Of a stretch of DNA of 64,000 nt, positions 44,441-53,521 are shown in pieces (the stretch's first letter is position 1; each line of letters starts with the position of its first letter). The notes under the pieces are model-generated. The model did no database searches, had not been told where the DNA came from, and worked only from the letters and a program-made list of their open reading frames with translations. This DNA is from JAJDXW01 sp965223775 (GTDB lineage: Bacteria > Pseudomonadota > Gammaproteobacteria > HK1): positions 5,518,001-5,582,000 of the forward strand of contig OZ245021.1 in NCBI GenBank assembly GCA_965223775.1, read 5' to 3'. The position numbers were made by a program, and so were the translations under genes.

Positions 44441-46168
44441 ATGGCATTGCAGCCCCCCATCCACGCGACCCACCACATGGTGAGCGCCGGCCACCATCTC
44501 GCGACGCAGGCCGGCTACGAGATCCTCGAGGCGGGCGGCAACGCCGTGGACGCCGGGGTCGCGGCCGGGCTCGCCCTCGGGGTGGTGCACAGCGACATGG
44601 TGCAGTTCGCGGGGGTCGCCCCGATCATGATCTACCTCGCGGAAGAGGAGCGGGTGGTGACGATCAGCGGCCTCGGCTGGTGGCCGCGGGCCACCTCGAT
44701 CGAACGCTTCGTATCCGAGTTCGACGGCCACGTCCCGACCGGGCTCCTGCGCACCGTCGTGCCCGCCGCGCCCGACGCCTGGATCCTCGCCCTCCGGCGC
44801 TACGGCACCATGAGCTTCGGCGACGTGGCGGCGGCCGCGATCCGGTATGCGCGCGACGGGTTCTCGATGCACCACGTGATGCTCGAATACTTGACGGCGC
44901 GCGAGGACGGCTACCGCCGCTGGCCCTCGAACGAGGCCATCTACCTCCCGGGCGGCCGCCCGCCGAGGGAAGGCGAACGCTTCGTGCAGACCGACCTCGC
45001 GGCCTCCATCCGGCACATGGTGGACGAGGAAGCGGCGGCGGCGGCGCGCGCAGGGCGCGACGCCGGCCTTGCGGCCGCGCGCGACGCCTTCTATCGCGGC
45101 GACCTCGCCCGGGCCATGGCCCGGTATCACGAGGAGAACGGCGGGTGGCTCACCATGGAGGATCTCGCCGAGTACGAGAGCGCGATCGAAGAGCCGGTCG
45201 TCGCGCGGCTCGGCGAGGCGGAGGTCTACACCTGCGGGCCGTGGTGCCAGGGACCGGTGCTCGCCCAGATGGTGAGCCTCCTCGACGGGACCGACCTCGC
45301 CGCGCTCGGACACAACAGCGCCGACTACGTGCACACGATCGCCGAGGCGATGAAGCTTTCCTTCGCCGACCGCGAGCGCCACTACGGCGACCCGCGGTTC
45401 GTCGACGTTCCCCTCGACCGGCTCCTGTCCGCCGGCTACGCCCGGGAACGACGAGCCCTCATCCGGCCCGATCGGGCGTGGCCCGGCATGCCTCCGGCGG
45501 GGCTCGCGGGCGATGGGGTCACCGGCGGCGCGCTCGCACTCGAGGAGCGCCTCGAGTCCGCCGCCCATCCGGCGCCCGCCTCCGCCGACACCTCCTACTG
45601 CGCGGCGGTGGACCGGCACGGCAACTGCTTCTCGGCGACCCCGAGCGACCTCTCGTGGGAGTCGCCGGTCATCCCCGGCACCGGCTTCTGTCCGTCGTCA
45701 CGCGGCTCGCAGTCCTGGGCCGTCCCGGGGCACGCCTCCTCGGTCGCACCCGGCAAGCGCCCCCGGCTCACCCCGAACCCCGCCTTCGCGAGATGGCCGG
45801 GGCGGCGGGTCATGCCGTTCGGCACCCCGGGCGGCGACGTGCAGACCCAGGCGATGCTCCAGGTGCTGCTCAACGTCGCCCGCTTCGGGATGAGCACCCA
45901 GGACGCGGTGGAGGCTCCCCGCTTCGCGAGCCACAGCTTCCCGAACTCGTTCGAGCCCCACGAAAGCCTCCCCGGGCGGCTCACCGTCGAAGGACGGGTC
46001 GCGGAATCGGTCACCGGCGAGCTCGCCGCCCGCGGCCACGGCGTCGAGCGGCTGGACGACTACTCCCACCGCACGGCGGGGGTGTGCGCGATCCAGCTCG
46101 ATCTCGAGACCGGGATCATGGAGGGCGGGGCGGACCCGCGGCGCATGAGCCGCGCGATGGGGCGTTGA
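44441..46168 (+). CDS. ggt: Gamma-glutamyltransferase family protein
   Basis: A 575-residue Ntn-hydrolase of the gamma-glutamyltranspeptidase family. The large-subunit part begins HMVSAGHHLATQAGYEILEAGGNAVDAGVAAGLAL. The predicted autocleavage nucleophile is T384 in ADTSYCAAVD, where classical enzymes have TTH. The small-subunit part contains FGTPGGDVQTQAMLQVLLN. No signal peptide is visible, so it may be cytoplasmic, unlike E. coli Ggt. It could hydrolyse glutathione, glutaryl or oxamate-like amides; several family members have such other substrates. The symbol denotes the family. The start at 44441 excludes repeat-derived upstream sequence. Confidence 0.9.
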   Translation: MALQPPIHATHHMVSAGHHLATQAGYEILEAGGNAVDAGVAAGLALGVVHSDMVQFAGVAPIMIYLAEEERVVTISGLGWWPRATSIERFVSEFDGHVPTGLLRTVVPAAPDAWILALRRYGTMSFGDVAAAAIRYARDGFSMHHVMLEYLTAREDGYRRWPSNEAIYLPGGRPPREGERFVQTDLAASIRHMVDEEAAAAARAGRDAGLAAARDAFYRGDLARAMARYHEENGGWLTMEDLAEYESAIEEPVVARLGEAEVYTCGPWCQGPVLAQMVSLLDGTDLAALGHNSADYVHTIAEAMKLSFADRERHYGDPRFVDVPLDRLLSAGYARERRALIRPDRAWPGMPPAGLAGDGVTGGALALEERLESAAHPAPASADTSYCAAVDRHGNCFSATPSDLSWESPVIPGTGFCPSSRGSQSWAVPGHASSVAPGKRPRLTPNPAFARWPGRRVMPFGTPGGDVQTQAMLQVLLNVARFGMSTQDAVEAPRFASHSFPNSFEPHESLPGRLTVEGRVAESVTGELAARGHGVERLDDYSHRTAGVCAIQLDLETGIMEGGADPRRMSRAMGR

Positions 46169-46366
46169 GGACGCGGCGCCGGACGACCGTATCGCCGCGT
46201 CGAGCACGGTCGTCTCCGGCCGGAGGCGCCGCGTGAACGTGAAGCGGCGCGCAATCGAGCGCATCGCCCGGCACAACCCCCGGTCCGGCCGCCCGGGGAC
46301 GAAGATGGGGAGCGGAAACCGGGGACGCCGGACGGCGCCCGGCGGAGCCACGGGAGACGGGAGAGC

Positions 46367-47554
46367 ATGAAGGTCACGGGCTGCGAGACATTGCACTGCG
46401 ACGCGGGATGGCGCGACTTCTCGTTCCTCAAGGTGACGACGGACGAAGGCGTCACCGGCATCAGCGAGTACAACGAGTGCTACGGCAGCCCGGGGCTCAG
46501 CCGGGTCATCGAGCGGCTCGTGGCCGATCGGGTGGCGGGCGAGGACCCCCTCGCCATCTCCCGGGTCAGCGCCAAGCTCTATGCGGCCACCCGCCAGGCG
46601 CCGGGGGGGATGGTCCAGCAGGCGATCGCGGCCATCGAGAACGCGCTCCTCGACATCAAGGGCCGGGCGCTCGGGGTTCCGGTGTGCGACCTCCTCGGCG
46701 GGGCGGTGCGCGACCGCCTCGAGCTCTACTGGTCGCACTGCGGGACCTACCGGTTCGGCGCCCCGGCCCGGCACATCGGGCGCCCGCCGATCGAGACCCT
46801 CGACGACCTCGCCGCGCTCGCGCGCGAGATCCGCGATCGCGGCTTCCGCGGGCTCAAGACCAACATCTTCCTCTTCGGCGAGGACGGGCCGCGCCTGCAT
46901 ATGCCGGGCTTTGCGGGCACCCCCGGCTGGCCGGAGCTGAACGCCGGACGGCACGTCGTCGACGCGCTCCGGCGCCAGCTCGGGGCGCTTCGCGACGGAG
47001 CCGGGCCGGACGTCGGGATCCACCTCGACCTCAACTTCAACTTCAAGACCGAGGGCTACCTCCAGGTCACCCGAGCCCTCGACGACCTCGGGCTCACCTG
47101 GTTCGAGATCGACCTCTACGACCCGGCCGCCCTCGCCCGCATCCGCGACAGCGTGCGCACCCCCATCGCCTCGTGCGAGTCGCTGTTCGGCGTCCGGGGC
47201 TTCCGGCCGTACTTCGAGCGGGCATCCATGGACGTCGCGATCATCGACATCCCCTGGAACGGCGCCTGGGAGGGGCTCAAGATCGCGGCGATGGCGGAGG
47301 CGTACGAGGTGAACGTCGCTCCCCACAACTTCTACGGGCACCTCTCGACGGTGATGAGCGCCCACTTCTGCGCCGCGATCCCGAACTTCCGGGTCATGGA
47401 GATCGACATCGACGACGTGCCGTGGAAGGACGACCTCGTGACCCGGGTGCCCGAGATCGAGGACGGCTGCCTCAAGGTGCCGGCCGGACCGGGGTGGGGA
47501 ACGGAGCTCGACGAGGAGGCGATTCGCGCCCATCCTCCGGGACGGCCGCACTGA
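46367..47554 (+). CDS. Mandelate racemase/enolase superfamily protein
   Basis: A 395-residue enolase-superfamily enzyme. Metal ligands are D221 (HLDLNFN), E247 (WFEIDL) and E271 (ASCESL), with K164 and H320 (APHNFYGH) as candidate acid/base residues. The second Lys of the usual KxK is N166 here, so the chemistry may be a dehydration rather than racemisation, as in sugar-acid dehydratases. GGGAGA precedes the ATG. It lies between the gamma-glutamyltransferase and a cupin gene on the same strand. The substrate is unknown. Confidence 0.9.
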   Translation: MKVTGCETLHCDAGWRDFSFLKVTTDEGVTGISEYNECYGSPGLSRVIERLVADRVAGEDPLAISRVSAKLYAATRQAPGGMVQQAIAAIENALLDIKGRALGVPVCDLLGGAVRDRLELYWSHCGTYRFGAPARHIGRPPIETLDDLAALAREIRDRGFRGLKTNIFLFGEDGPRLHMPGFAGTPGWPELNAGRHVVDALRRQLGALRDGAGPDVGIHLDLNFNFKTEGYLQVTRALDDLGLTWFEIDLYDPAALARIRDSVRTPIASCESLFGVRGFRPYFERASMDVAIIDIPWNGAWEGLKIAAMAEAYEVNVAPHNFYGHLSTVMSAHFCAAIPNFRVMEIDIDDVPWKDDLVTRVPEIEDGCLKVPAGPGWGTELDEEAIRAHPPGRPH

Positions 47555-47919
47555 CGAGAAGCCGGACCCGCCCGGCGAGGGCGGATCGGGTCGACTTCCG
47601 GGAACGAGGAGCAGGCGCAGTGACCAGGCCGACCGGCCGGCCGGGCGGGCAAGGGACTGGCGAGGCTGCGCCTCGGACCGACGAGGCATCAACGGTAGCG
47701 TCGCGCGAGGTGCGGGTTGCAGGTCGAGTCGCACCTTCGGACAACCCGACCTGCCGGGTCGCCGGGCAGGCAGGACTCCGGCTCCGATCATGCGAAACTT
47801 GGCTCAAATGAGACGACCCAAGGCAATTCAGGGAATCCGGGAGGGGCTGGCCGGCCGGATGACCGCTGCGGGAAGTACGCCACGCCTTCCGTCGTGAACG
47901 ACCGCCCCGGGGAGACCCC
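47555..47919. other. Intergenic leader upstream of the cupin gene
   Basis: About 365 bases without a supported gene. GGTGCG/CGCACC arms (around 47709-47735) and neighbouring GGTCG/CGACC segments could fold, but no known riboswitch or terminator is recognised. Confidence 0.35.
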
Positions 47920-48687
47920 ATGCTCATCGCCACCTCCATCGCCGAAGCGAACGACCGCCGCCGGGTCGTGGACGTCCATGGCCAGGAGTACTTGCTCCGG
48001 GAGTTCGTCGGGGCGGTGCCGCAGCGCGGAACCTACGTGGAGGGCAACGAGACCAACGACAACGGGCTGCCGCAGGGCTTTCTCGTCAGCCAGCCTCCCG
48101 GTTCCGTCACCCCGCCACACTTCCACGAGACCAACCAGTTCCAGGTCTTCGTCGGCGGATCGGGGCGGATCGGCAAGCGCCGGGCGGACCCGGTGACGGT
48201 CCAGTTCGCGGGCGGACACACTCCCTACGGGCCGATCGCGGCCGAAGACCGCGGCATCCAGTACTTCACCCTGCGCCAGTCATGGGACCCGGGCGCGAAG
48301 TACATGCCCGCGATGCGGAGCCGCCTCGTGCGGGGACGCCAGCGCCAGCGCCTCGCCCCGCGGGTGGAGCGGCCGGCCGCGGCCCTTCGGAACCTGGACT
48401 CACCGGCCGTCGAGACGCTCATCGAGGTCGAGGCGGACGGGATGGGAGCGGAGCTCGTGCGGCTCGGACCGGGAATGCGCTGCGTGCGGCCGTGCGGCGG
48501 CGGCGGTCAGTACCAGGTCGTCATCGCGGGGAGCCTCGTGCACGGCGGCGAAGAGCTGTCCCGTCTCTCGTGCCGGTTCGCGACCGCCGGCGAGCGCGAA
48601 TGCGAGATGGAGGCCGGGCCGGGCGGGGTCGCGGTGCTCGCCCTGCAGTTCCCCACCCTTCCCGTCGGTCAGGGAAGCGTTCCCTGA
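47920..48687 (+). CDS. Cupin-domain protein
   Basis: A 255-residue protein with a recognisable cupin motif at 65-83 (PPHFHETNQFQVFVGGSG; H67, H69 and Q73 as possible metal ligands). A second less conserved half (about 150-250) with GMRCVRPCGGGGQYQVVIAGSL looks like a second, metal-free barrel, making it a possible bicupin. The reaction is unknown. GGGGAG precedes the ATG. It may assist the enolase-superfamily enzyme upstream, but the 365-base gap argues for its own promoter. Confidence 0.75.
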   Translation: MLIATSIAEANDRRRVVDVHGQEYLLREFVGAVPQRGTYVEGNETNDNGLPQGFLVSQPPGSVTPPHFHETNQFQVFVGGSGRIGKRRADPVTVQFAGGHTPYGPIAAEDRGIQYFTLRQSWDPGAKYMPAMRSRLVRGRQRQRLAPRVERPAAALRNLDSPAVETLIEVEADGMGAELVRLGPGMRCVRPCGGGGQYQVVIAGSLVHGGEELSRLSCRFATAGERECEMEAGPGGVAVLALQFPTLPVGQGSVP

Positions 48688-48835
48688 GGACGGCCGCTGT
48701 GCGCGCAAGCGCGGTGCGGCGGGCAACCCGGGACTGGAATCCTTGAGGCGTCATCAACTTGACAGTTGAGCCCAGTCTTCCGCGAGCCCCCCTGGGAGCG
48801 CACCACATGCCTCGTCGCTCCGAGGCGCCGTCGGG

Positions 48836-50092
48836 CTAGATCACCCCTTCGTCCCGCAGGCGGGCGATCTCCGCCTCGTCGAGGCCGAGCAGATCGCCGA
48901 GGATGTCGTCCACGTGCGCCCCGAGGGGCGGCCCCAGGTGGTCGACCTGTCCCGGGGTCCCGGAGAGGAAGGGGAAGACGGCCGGCATGGTCACCTTGCC
49001 GGCCCGCTCGTCCTCGAATTCGACGAGGTCCCCCCGGGCCGCGTACTGCTCGTCCGCGAAGATGTCGGCGATGCTGTGGATCGGCCCGCACGGCACTTCG
49101 CCCGCGCCGCAGCGGGCCAGCACCTCGGCCTGGGGCAGGGACGAGGTCCACTCCGCCACCACCTCGTTGACCTCCGCCCGGTGCGCGAGCCGGTTCGCGA
49201 TCGGCCCGTAGCGGTCCGGCGCCGCGAGCTCGGGCCGGCCCATCGTGTCGGCGAGACGCTTGAACATCCGGTCGTTGGTGCACGCGATCGCCACCCACTT
49301 CCCGTCCGCGGTGGGATAGTGGCTGTGGGGCACCACGTTCACCGTGTCGGCCCCCATCCGCTCGCGCACGTACCCGTTGTGGGCGTAGGCGACGGCCATC
49401 TCGTCGAGGTAGCGGAAGACCGGCTCGTAGAGCGCGATGTCGATGTACTGTCCCTCGCCCGTGCGCTCCGCCGCCCGCAGGGCCATCAGCACCCCGAGCG
49501 CGCCGTAGGTCCCCGCGAGATAGTCCCCTAGGGTGGTCGAGCCCGGCATGAGCGGCGGGCCGCCCGGCTCGCCGGCGAGGTAGCTCAGCCCGCTGAATGC
49601 GTGGGCGATGCGGGCGAACCCCGGGTCGCGCGCCTTCGGCCCGGTCTGCCCGAAGCCGGTGATGCGGACCATCACGAGCTTCGGGTTCACCTCGCGCAAG
49701 GTCTCCCAGCCGACCCCCCACCGCTCGAGGGTACCGGTACGGAAGTTCTCGACGAGCACGTCGGATTGGGACACGAGCCGCTTCAGGAGCCCGGCTCCCT
49801 CCGGCTTCCGGAGATCGAGGGTGATCGACTTCTTGTTCCGCGACTCCTGGAGCCAGATGAGGCTGTCACCGGTGTCGCTCGCGCTCGCAGTGCCGAAGCG
49901 GCGCAGGGGATCTCCCACCCCCGGCTGCTCGATCTTGATGACCTCCGCGCCGAACTCCGCGAGGAGAGTCCCGCAGAACGGCGCGGCGAGGAACGTCGCG
50001 ATGTCGAGGACCCGCACCCCGTCCATCGGGCGCGCGGCTCCGCCGCCCCCCGCCGGGCGGCCCGCCCCGGAAGAATTGTCTTGCCCGGACAT
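48836..50092 (-). CDS. CaiB/BaiF (class III) CoA-transferase
   Basis: A 418-residue CoA-transferase with the family pattern: GVRVLDIATFLAAPFCGTLL start, EVIKIEQPGVGDPLRR, SDVLVENFRTGTLERWGVG and LVMVRITGFGQTGPKA. It moves CoA between carboxylic acids through an enzyme-bound aspartyl anhydride. Its ATG lies 3 bases after the stop of the FAH-family gene, so the two are co-translated. They may act on the same dicarboxylic or keto acid, activating a product released by the hydrolase. Confidence 0.93.
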   Translation of the reverse strand: MSGQDNSSGAGRPAGGGGAARPMDGVRVLDIATFLAAPFCGTLLAEFGAEVIKIEQPGVGDPLRRFGTASASDTGDSLIWLQESRNKKSITLDLRKPEGAGLLKRLVSQSDVLVENFRTGTLERWGVGWETLREVNPKLVMVRITGFGQTGPKARDPGFARIAHAFSGLSYLAGEPGGPPLMPGSTTLGDYLAGTYGALGVLMALRAAERTGEGQYIDIALYEPVFRYLDEMAVAYAHNGYVRERMGADTVNVVPHSHYPTADGKWVAIACTNDRMFKRLADTMGRPELAAPDRYGPIANRLAHRAEVNEVVAEWTSSLPQAEVLARCGAGEVPCGPIHSIADIFADEQYAARGDLVEFEDERAGKVTMPAVFPFLSGTPGQVDHLGPPLGAHVDDILGDLLGLDEAEIARLRDEGVI

Positions 50093-50095
50093 CGC

Positions 50096-50878
50096 TCAGC
50101 CCTCCGCCGCGACGGGGTTGCTCAGCACCCCGATGCCGGTGATCTCGATGTCCACCCGGTCGCCGGGGTGCAAGGCCGGCGCCTTCCCCTCCGTGCCCAT
50201 CCACACGACGTCGCCGGGATACAGGGTGAGATAGCGCGACATGCGGCTGATGAACGTCTCGACCGAGAACAGCATGTCGTTGGTCCGGAACCGGATGGTC
50301 TCGCGCTCGTTCACCCGGACGATCGTCTCGAGGGCGCCGAGCTCCACGTCGGTCTCGATCCAGGGTCCCATCGGCTTGAACGTGTCGGTGTTCTTGGCCC
50401 GCCACAGGGTGCGGTCGGAGCGTTGCCAGGCGCGCTCGCTCACGTCGTTGCCGATGGTGAAACCGAGCACGCACGACAACGCGTCCTCGGGGGCGAGGTT
50501 CTTCGCCCGCTGTCCGATGACCGCCACCAGCTCCGCCTCGTACTCGACCGGCCCCTCGGAGTCGCGCGGAATGACGATGGTCTCGCCGTGCGCAACGAGC
50601 GCGTTGTTGGCCCGGTACCCGATGTCGGCCTGCTCGGGGATGTCCGGCTCCCGGCCCCGGCTCTCCGCCTGCTCCCGGATATGCTCGAGGTAGTTGAGCC
50701 CGGCCGCGTAGAAGGTGCGCGGCTCGACCGGGGTGAGGAGCCGCAGCGAATCGAGGGGGCGCCGGTCCGCGGCCGGCTCGTACCCGGCGAACGGGCTCCC
50801 GATCACGAGGTCCACCTCGTCCTCGTGGACGATCCCGTACCTGACCTGGCCGTCGGCCTCGAACCTTCCCCAGCGCAT
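50096..50878 (-). CDS. Fumarylacetoacetate-hydrolase family protein
   Basis: A 260-residue FAH-fold enzyme. Metal ligands appear as E114 and E116 (VEYEAELVAVIG) and D145 (GNDVSERAWQ), with K168 (TFKPMGPW) in the active site. Members hydrolyse, decarboxylate or tautomerise beta-diketo acids such as 2-hydroxyhepta-2,4-dienedioate. GGGGGAG precedes the ATG. It is coupled to the CoA-transferase downstream. Confidence 0.92.
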   Translation of the reverse strand: MRWGRFEADGQVRYGIVHEDEVDLVIGSPFAGYEPAADRRPLDSLRLLTPVEPRTFYAAGLNYLEHIREQAESRGREPDIPEQADIGYRANNALVAHGETIVIPRDSEGPVEYEAELVAVIGQRAKNLAPEDALSCVLGFTIGNDVSERAWQRSDRTLWRAKNTDTFKPMGPWIETDVELGALETIVRVNERETIRFRTNDMLFSVETFISRMSRYLTLYPGDVVWMGTEGKAPALHPGDRVDIEITGIGVLSNPVAAEG

Positions 50879-50945
50879 GATGCTCCCCCTGTCTCGCGTT
50901 CAGGACTCCCCGGCGTCGGGCAAGGACGCCGCGGACTATCCGGGA

Positions 50946-51245
50946 CTATCCGGCCAGCTCGTTCATGGCGCGCGCGAGCGCCGTGTCGCGTTCCGTGATC
51001 CCGCCCGATTCGTGAGTGGTGAGGTCGACCCGCACGGTACGGTAGACGTTGAACCACTCCGGATGGTGATTGGAGCGCTCGGCCACCAGGGCAGCCCGCG
51101 CCATGAACCCGAACGCCTCGACGAAGTTCGCGAAGACGAACTCGCGATGGAGCTTGCCGCCCTGCACTTCCCAGCCGTCGAGCGAGGCGAGGGCCTCGTC
51201 GATCTCGCCCGGGCCGAGCACGGCCGGCGGTTCTCTTCGCGCCAT
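50946..51245 (-). CDS. phhB: Pterin-4a-carbinolamine dehydratase
   Basis: A 99-residue PCD/DCoH protein with the catalytic HHPEW (60-64) and H78 (THESGG). It recycles 4a-hydroxytetrahydropterin formed by aromatic amino-acid hydroxylases. No phenylalanine hydroxylase is in the window. Its place 67 bases upstream of an FAH-family gene suggests tyrosine/phenylalanine or other aromatic catabolism. AGGAGG precedes the ATG. Confidence 0.95.
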   Translation of the reverse strand: MARREPPAVLGPGEIDEALASLDGWEVQGGKLHREFVFANFVEAFGFMARAALVAERSNHHPEWFNVYRTVRVDLTTHESGGITERDTALARAMNELAG

Positions 51246-51337
51246 ATCCTTCCCTCCTCTCTCGCGCGTCGCGGTCCCTGGGGTTCTCTCCGGGCGTTCG
51301 GGCGCGGGGCCGCCCCTGGCGCGCCCTCGCTCGCGGT

Positions 51338-52132
51338 TCAGCCGTAGCTCGTCTGGATGCTGTCGAGCGGCGACTTCTGGATGCCGTGGCTCGGGATGGG
51401 ATAGCGCAGGCCGTTGCGGCTCAGCGCCTCGAGCCCGGCCACGACCCCGGGGAGGTAGCTCGGCGGGATCGCGATCAGCATCTCGTCGTCCTGCACGCCA
51501 CCGAACTTGCGCTCCGCGTAGCAGGGAATGGAGAGCGACGGCTCGCCCGTCTTGAGGGCGTTCCCCCAGGAGTCCGCGCAGGCGCTCTCGCCCACACAGG
51601 TGAACGTGTACTTGCGGTAGTTGCGGTACTGGAGCCCGTTGACGAAGGTGATCATCTGGCCCGGGGTGCCGTAGATGAGGCAGATGTCCGGGTTGTCGAT
51701 CCGGCCGGCGGTGAGGGGCGAGACGGCGAGGGCCTCGTAGTCGCCGTGGGAGGCGCACGACATCGCGGCCTGGTGGGCGGCGCTGTCCTCGAGCGTCCCG
51801 TACCACACGCCGTGCATCCGATCCCCGCTCAGCCACTCCTTGCTCCGCGGATGAAGACCGATCACCGCTCCGCACTGCGCGCCCATGAGGTTGTCCATGG
51901 TGATGCCGATGGTCCAGCCGATCCACCGGCTCTGTCCGACCACCTGGTCGGTCGCGAGCTTCTCCGTCGGATTCGGACGCCGGATGCGGGGCACGGCCTC
52001 CATCTCCTCCACCGTGCGGTAACGCCGCATCCCGATGGGGAAGGTCTTGAGCTTCAGGTACCGATTGAGGCCGTCGACGATCGCCGCATAGTCGTACTCG
52101 CATGCGTCGTCCCAGCAATTGGCGGTTGTCAT
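51338..52132 (-). CDS. DUF169-family protein
   Basis: A 264-residue protein matching the DUF169 family, with LKLKTFPIGMRRY near the start, YGTPGQMITFVNGLQY in the middle and the hallmark GVQDDEMLIAIPPSYLPGVVAGLEAL near residues 210-235. Several conserved Cys (TCVGESACADSWG, IPCYAERKF) suggest metal or redox chemistry, but no function is known for the family. AAGGAGAT precedes the ATG. It lies between the M20 peptidase and phhB in a five-gene minus-strand set. Confidence 0.88.
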   Translation of the reverse strand: MTTANCWDDACEYDYAAIVDGLNRYLKLKTFPIGMRRYRTVEEMEAVPRIRRPNPTEKLATDQVVGQSRWIGWTIGITMDNLMGAQCGAVIGLHPRSKEWLSGDRMHGVWYGTLEDSAAHQAAMSCASHGDYEALAVSPLTAGRIDNPDICLIYGTPGQMITFVNGLQYRNYRKYTFTCVGESACADSWGNALKTGEPSLSIPCYAERKFGGVQDDEMLIAIPPSYLPGVVAGLEALSRNGLRYPIPSHGIQKSPLDSIQTSYG

Positions 52133-52200
52133 CCGATCATCTCCTTGCTCCGGCGGTTGGTCGATCGCCGGTCCGCTTCGATTGTATCCGCCGGCAAGAC

Positions 52201-53361
52201 TCAGGCACCCGCCGCCTGAAGCTCGATCAGCCGGCGGAGCGTCGCCGTGCAGACATCGACCTGCGACCGCTCGATGAACTCGTTGGGCTGGTGGGCCTGG
52301 TCGATGGAGCCCGGCCCGCAGATGATGGTGGAGAACCCCGCTTCCTGGAACTGCCCGGCCTCGGTGCCGTAGGACGCGACGCCGGTGTCGTTGTCGCCGG
52401 TGAGGACGCGCACGAGCTCGTCCGCGGCGCTGCCGGGGTCCGCCCGCAGTCCGGGGGTCCGGTAATGCTGGGTGGTTACGATATCGGACTCTGGAGCCAC
52501 CCCGCGCATCTCGGGCAGAACCTCATCGCGGCAAAATGCCTCGAAGCGCTCCAGATACGCCTGCGGCTCATCGCCCGGCATGTTGCGCAGGTCCCAGACG
52601 AACCGGCATTCACGGGAGATGATGTTCCCCGCGGTACCGCCCTTGACCACTCCCACGTGGATGGTCGTATAGGGCGGAACGAAGCCCAGCTCCGGCTTGG
52701 GCCGGCGCGCGCATTCACGGGCCATTTCGTCGATGAAGTGAATGAGCCGGGCCGCCGTCATCACCGCGCTGACGCCCCGATGGGTCTGGCTGGAGTGGGC
52801 CTCGTGGCCGGTCACCACCGTCTCGAAGCCGCTGATTCCCTTGTGCGCATTGACGAGCCGCATGTCCGTGGGCTCCCCCACGATGACCGCGCGCGGGGCG
52901 GCCAGCCGCTCGACGAGCTCGGCGATCATCGACGGGGCGCCGCGGCAGCCGACTTCCTCGTCGTAGGAAAGGGCGAAGTGGATGGGCCGCTTGAGCCCCG
53001 CCGCCACCATTTCCGGCACGAGCGAGAGCCCGCACGCGCTGAAGCTCTTCATGTCGCAGGTGCCGCGGCCGTAGAGCCGCCCGCCCCGCTCGGTCAACGT
53101 GAACGGATCGGTATCCCACGGCTGGCCGTCCACCGGCACCACGTCGGTATGCCCGGAGAGCACCACCCCTCCCGCGACGCGAGGACCCACCGTCGCATAC
53201 AGGTTCCCTTTCGTACCTTCGGCGTTCGGAACCACATGGCTCTCGACACCGTACTCGGCGAGGTAGTCCCGCACGAACTCGATGAGATCCAGGTTCGAGT
53301 CCCGCGACACGGTCGGAAATCCGACCAGCTTCTCGATCATCTCTATCGCCGAGTACCGCAT
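52201..53361 (-). CDS. ArgE/M20-family amidohydrolase (acetylornithine deacetylase-like)
   Basis: A 386-residue dinuclear zinc hydrolase. Metal and catalytic residues are H71 and D73 (SGHTDVVPVD), D103 (GTCDMK) and E135/E136 (SYDEEVGC), with GEPTDMRLVNAHKG following. It is most like acetylornithine deacetylase, which releases ornithine from N-acetylornithine. The catabolic context allows another N-acyl amino acid. GAGGAGGT precedes the ATG at 53361. It is first in the minus-strand set. Confidence 0.9.
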   Translation of the reverse strand: MRYSAIEMIEKLVGFPTVSRDSNLDLIEFVRDYLAEYGVESHVVPNAEGTKGNLYATVGPRVAGGVVLSGHTDVVPVDGQPWDTDPFTLTERGGRLYGRGTCDMKSFSACGLSLVPEMVAAGLKRPIHFALSYDEEVGCRGAPSMIAELVERLAAPRAVIVGEPTDMRLVNAHKGISGFETVVTGHEAHSSQTHRGVSAVMTAARLIHFIDEMARECARRPKPELGFVPPYTTIHVGVVKGGTAGNIISRECRFVWDLRNMPGDEPQAYLERFEAFCRDEVLPEMRGVAPESDIVTTQHYRTPGLRADPGSAADELVRVLTGDNDTGVASYGTEAGQFQEAGFSTIICGPGSIDQAHQPNEFIERSQVDVCTATLRRLIELQAAGA

Positions 53362-53521
53362 CGAGCTTACCTCCTCGCCGGCGCGCGAACGCGCCGTCCG
53401 ACCTCCGGACGCGGCCCGCGCCGCCCGCGGATGGTAAACGAACACGCCCCGCCTTTGACCTCGGCGGGTGGATGCGCGAATCTTTCCGACCCGCTCGCCC
53501 GCCGTACGCAAGCCAGAACCG

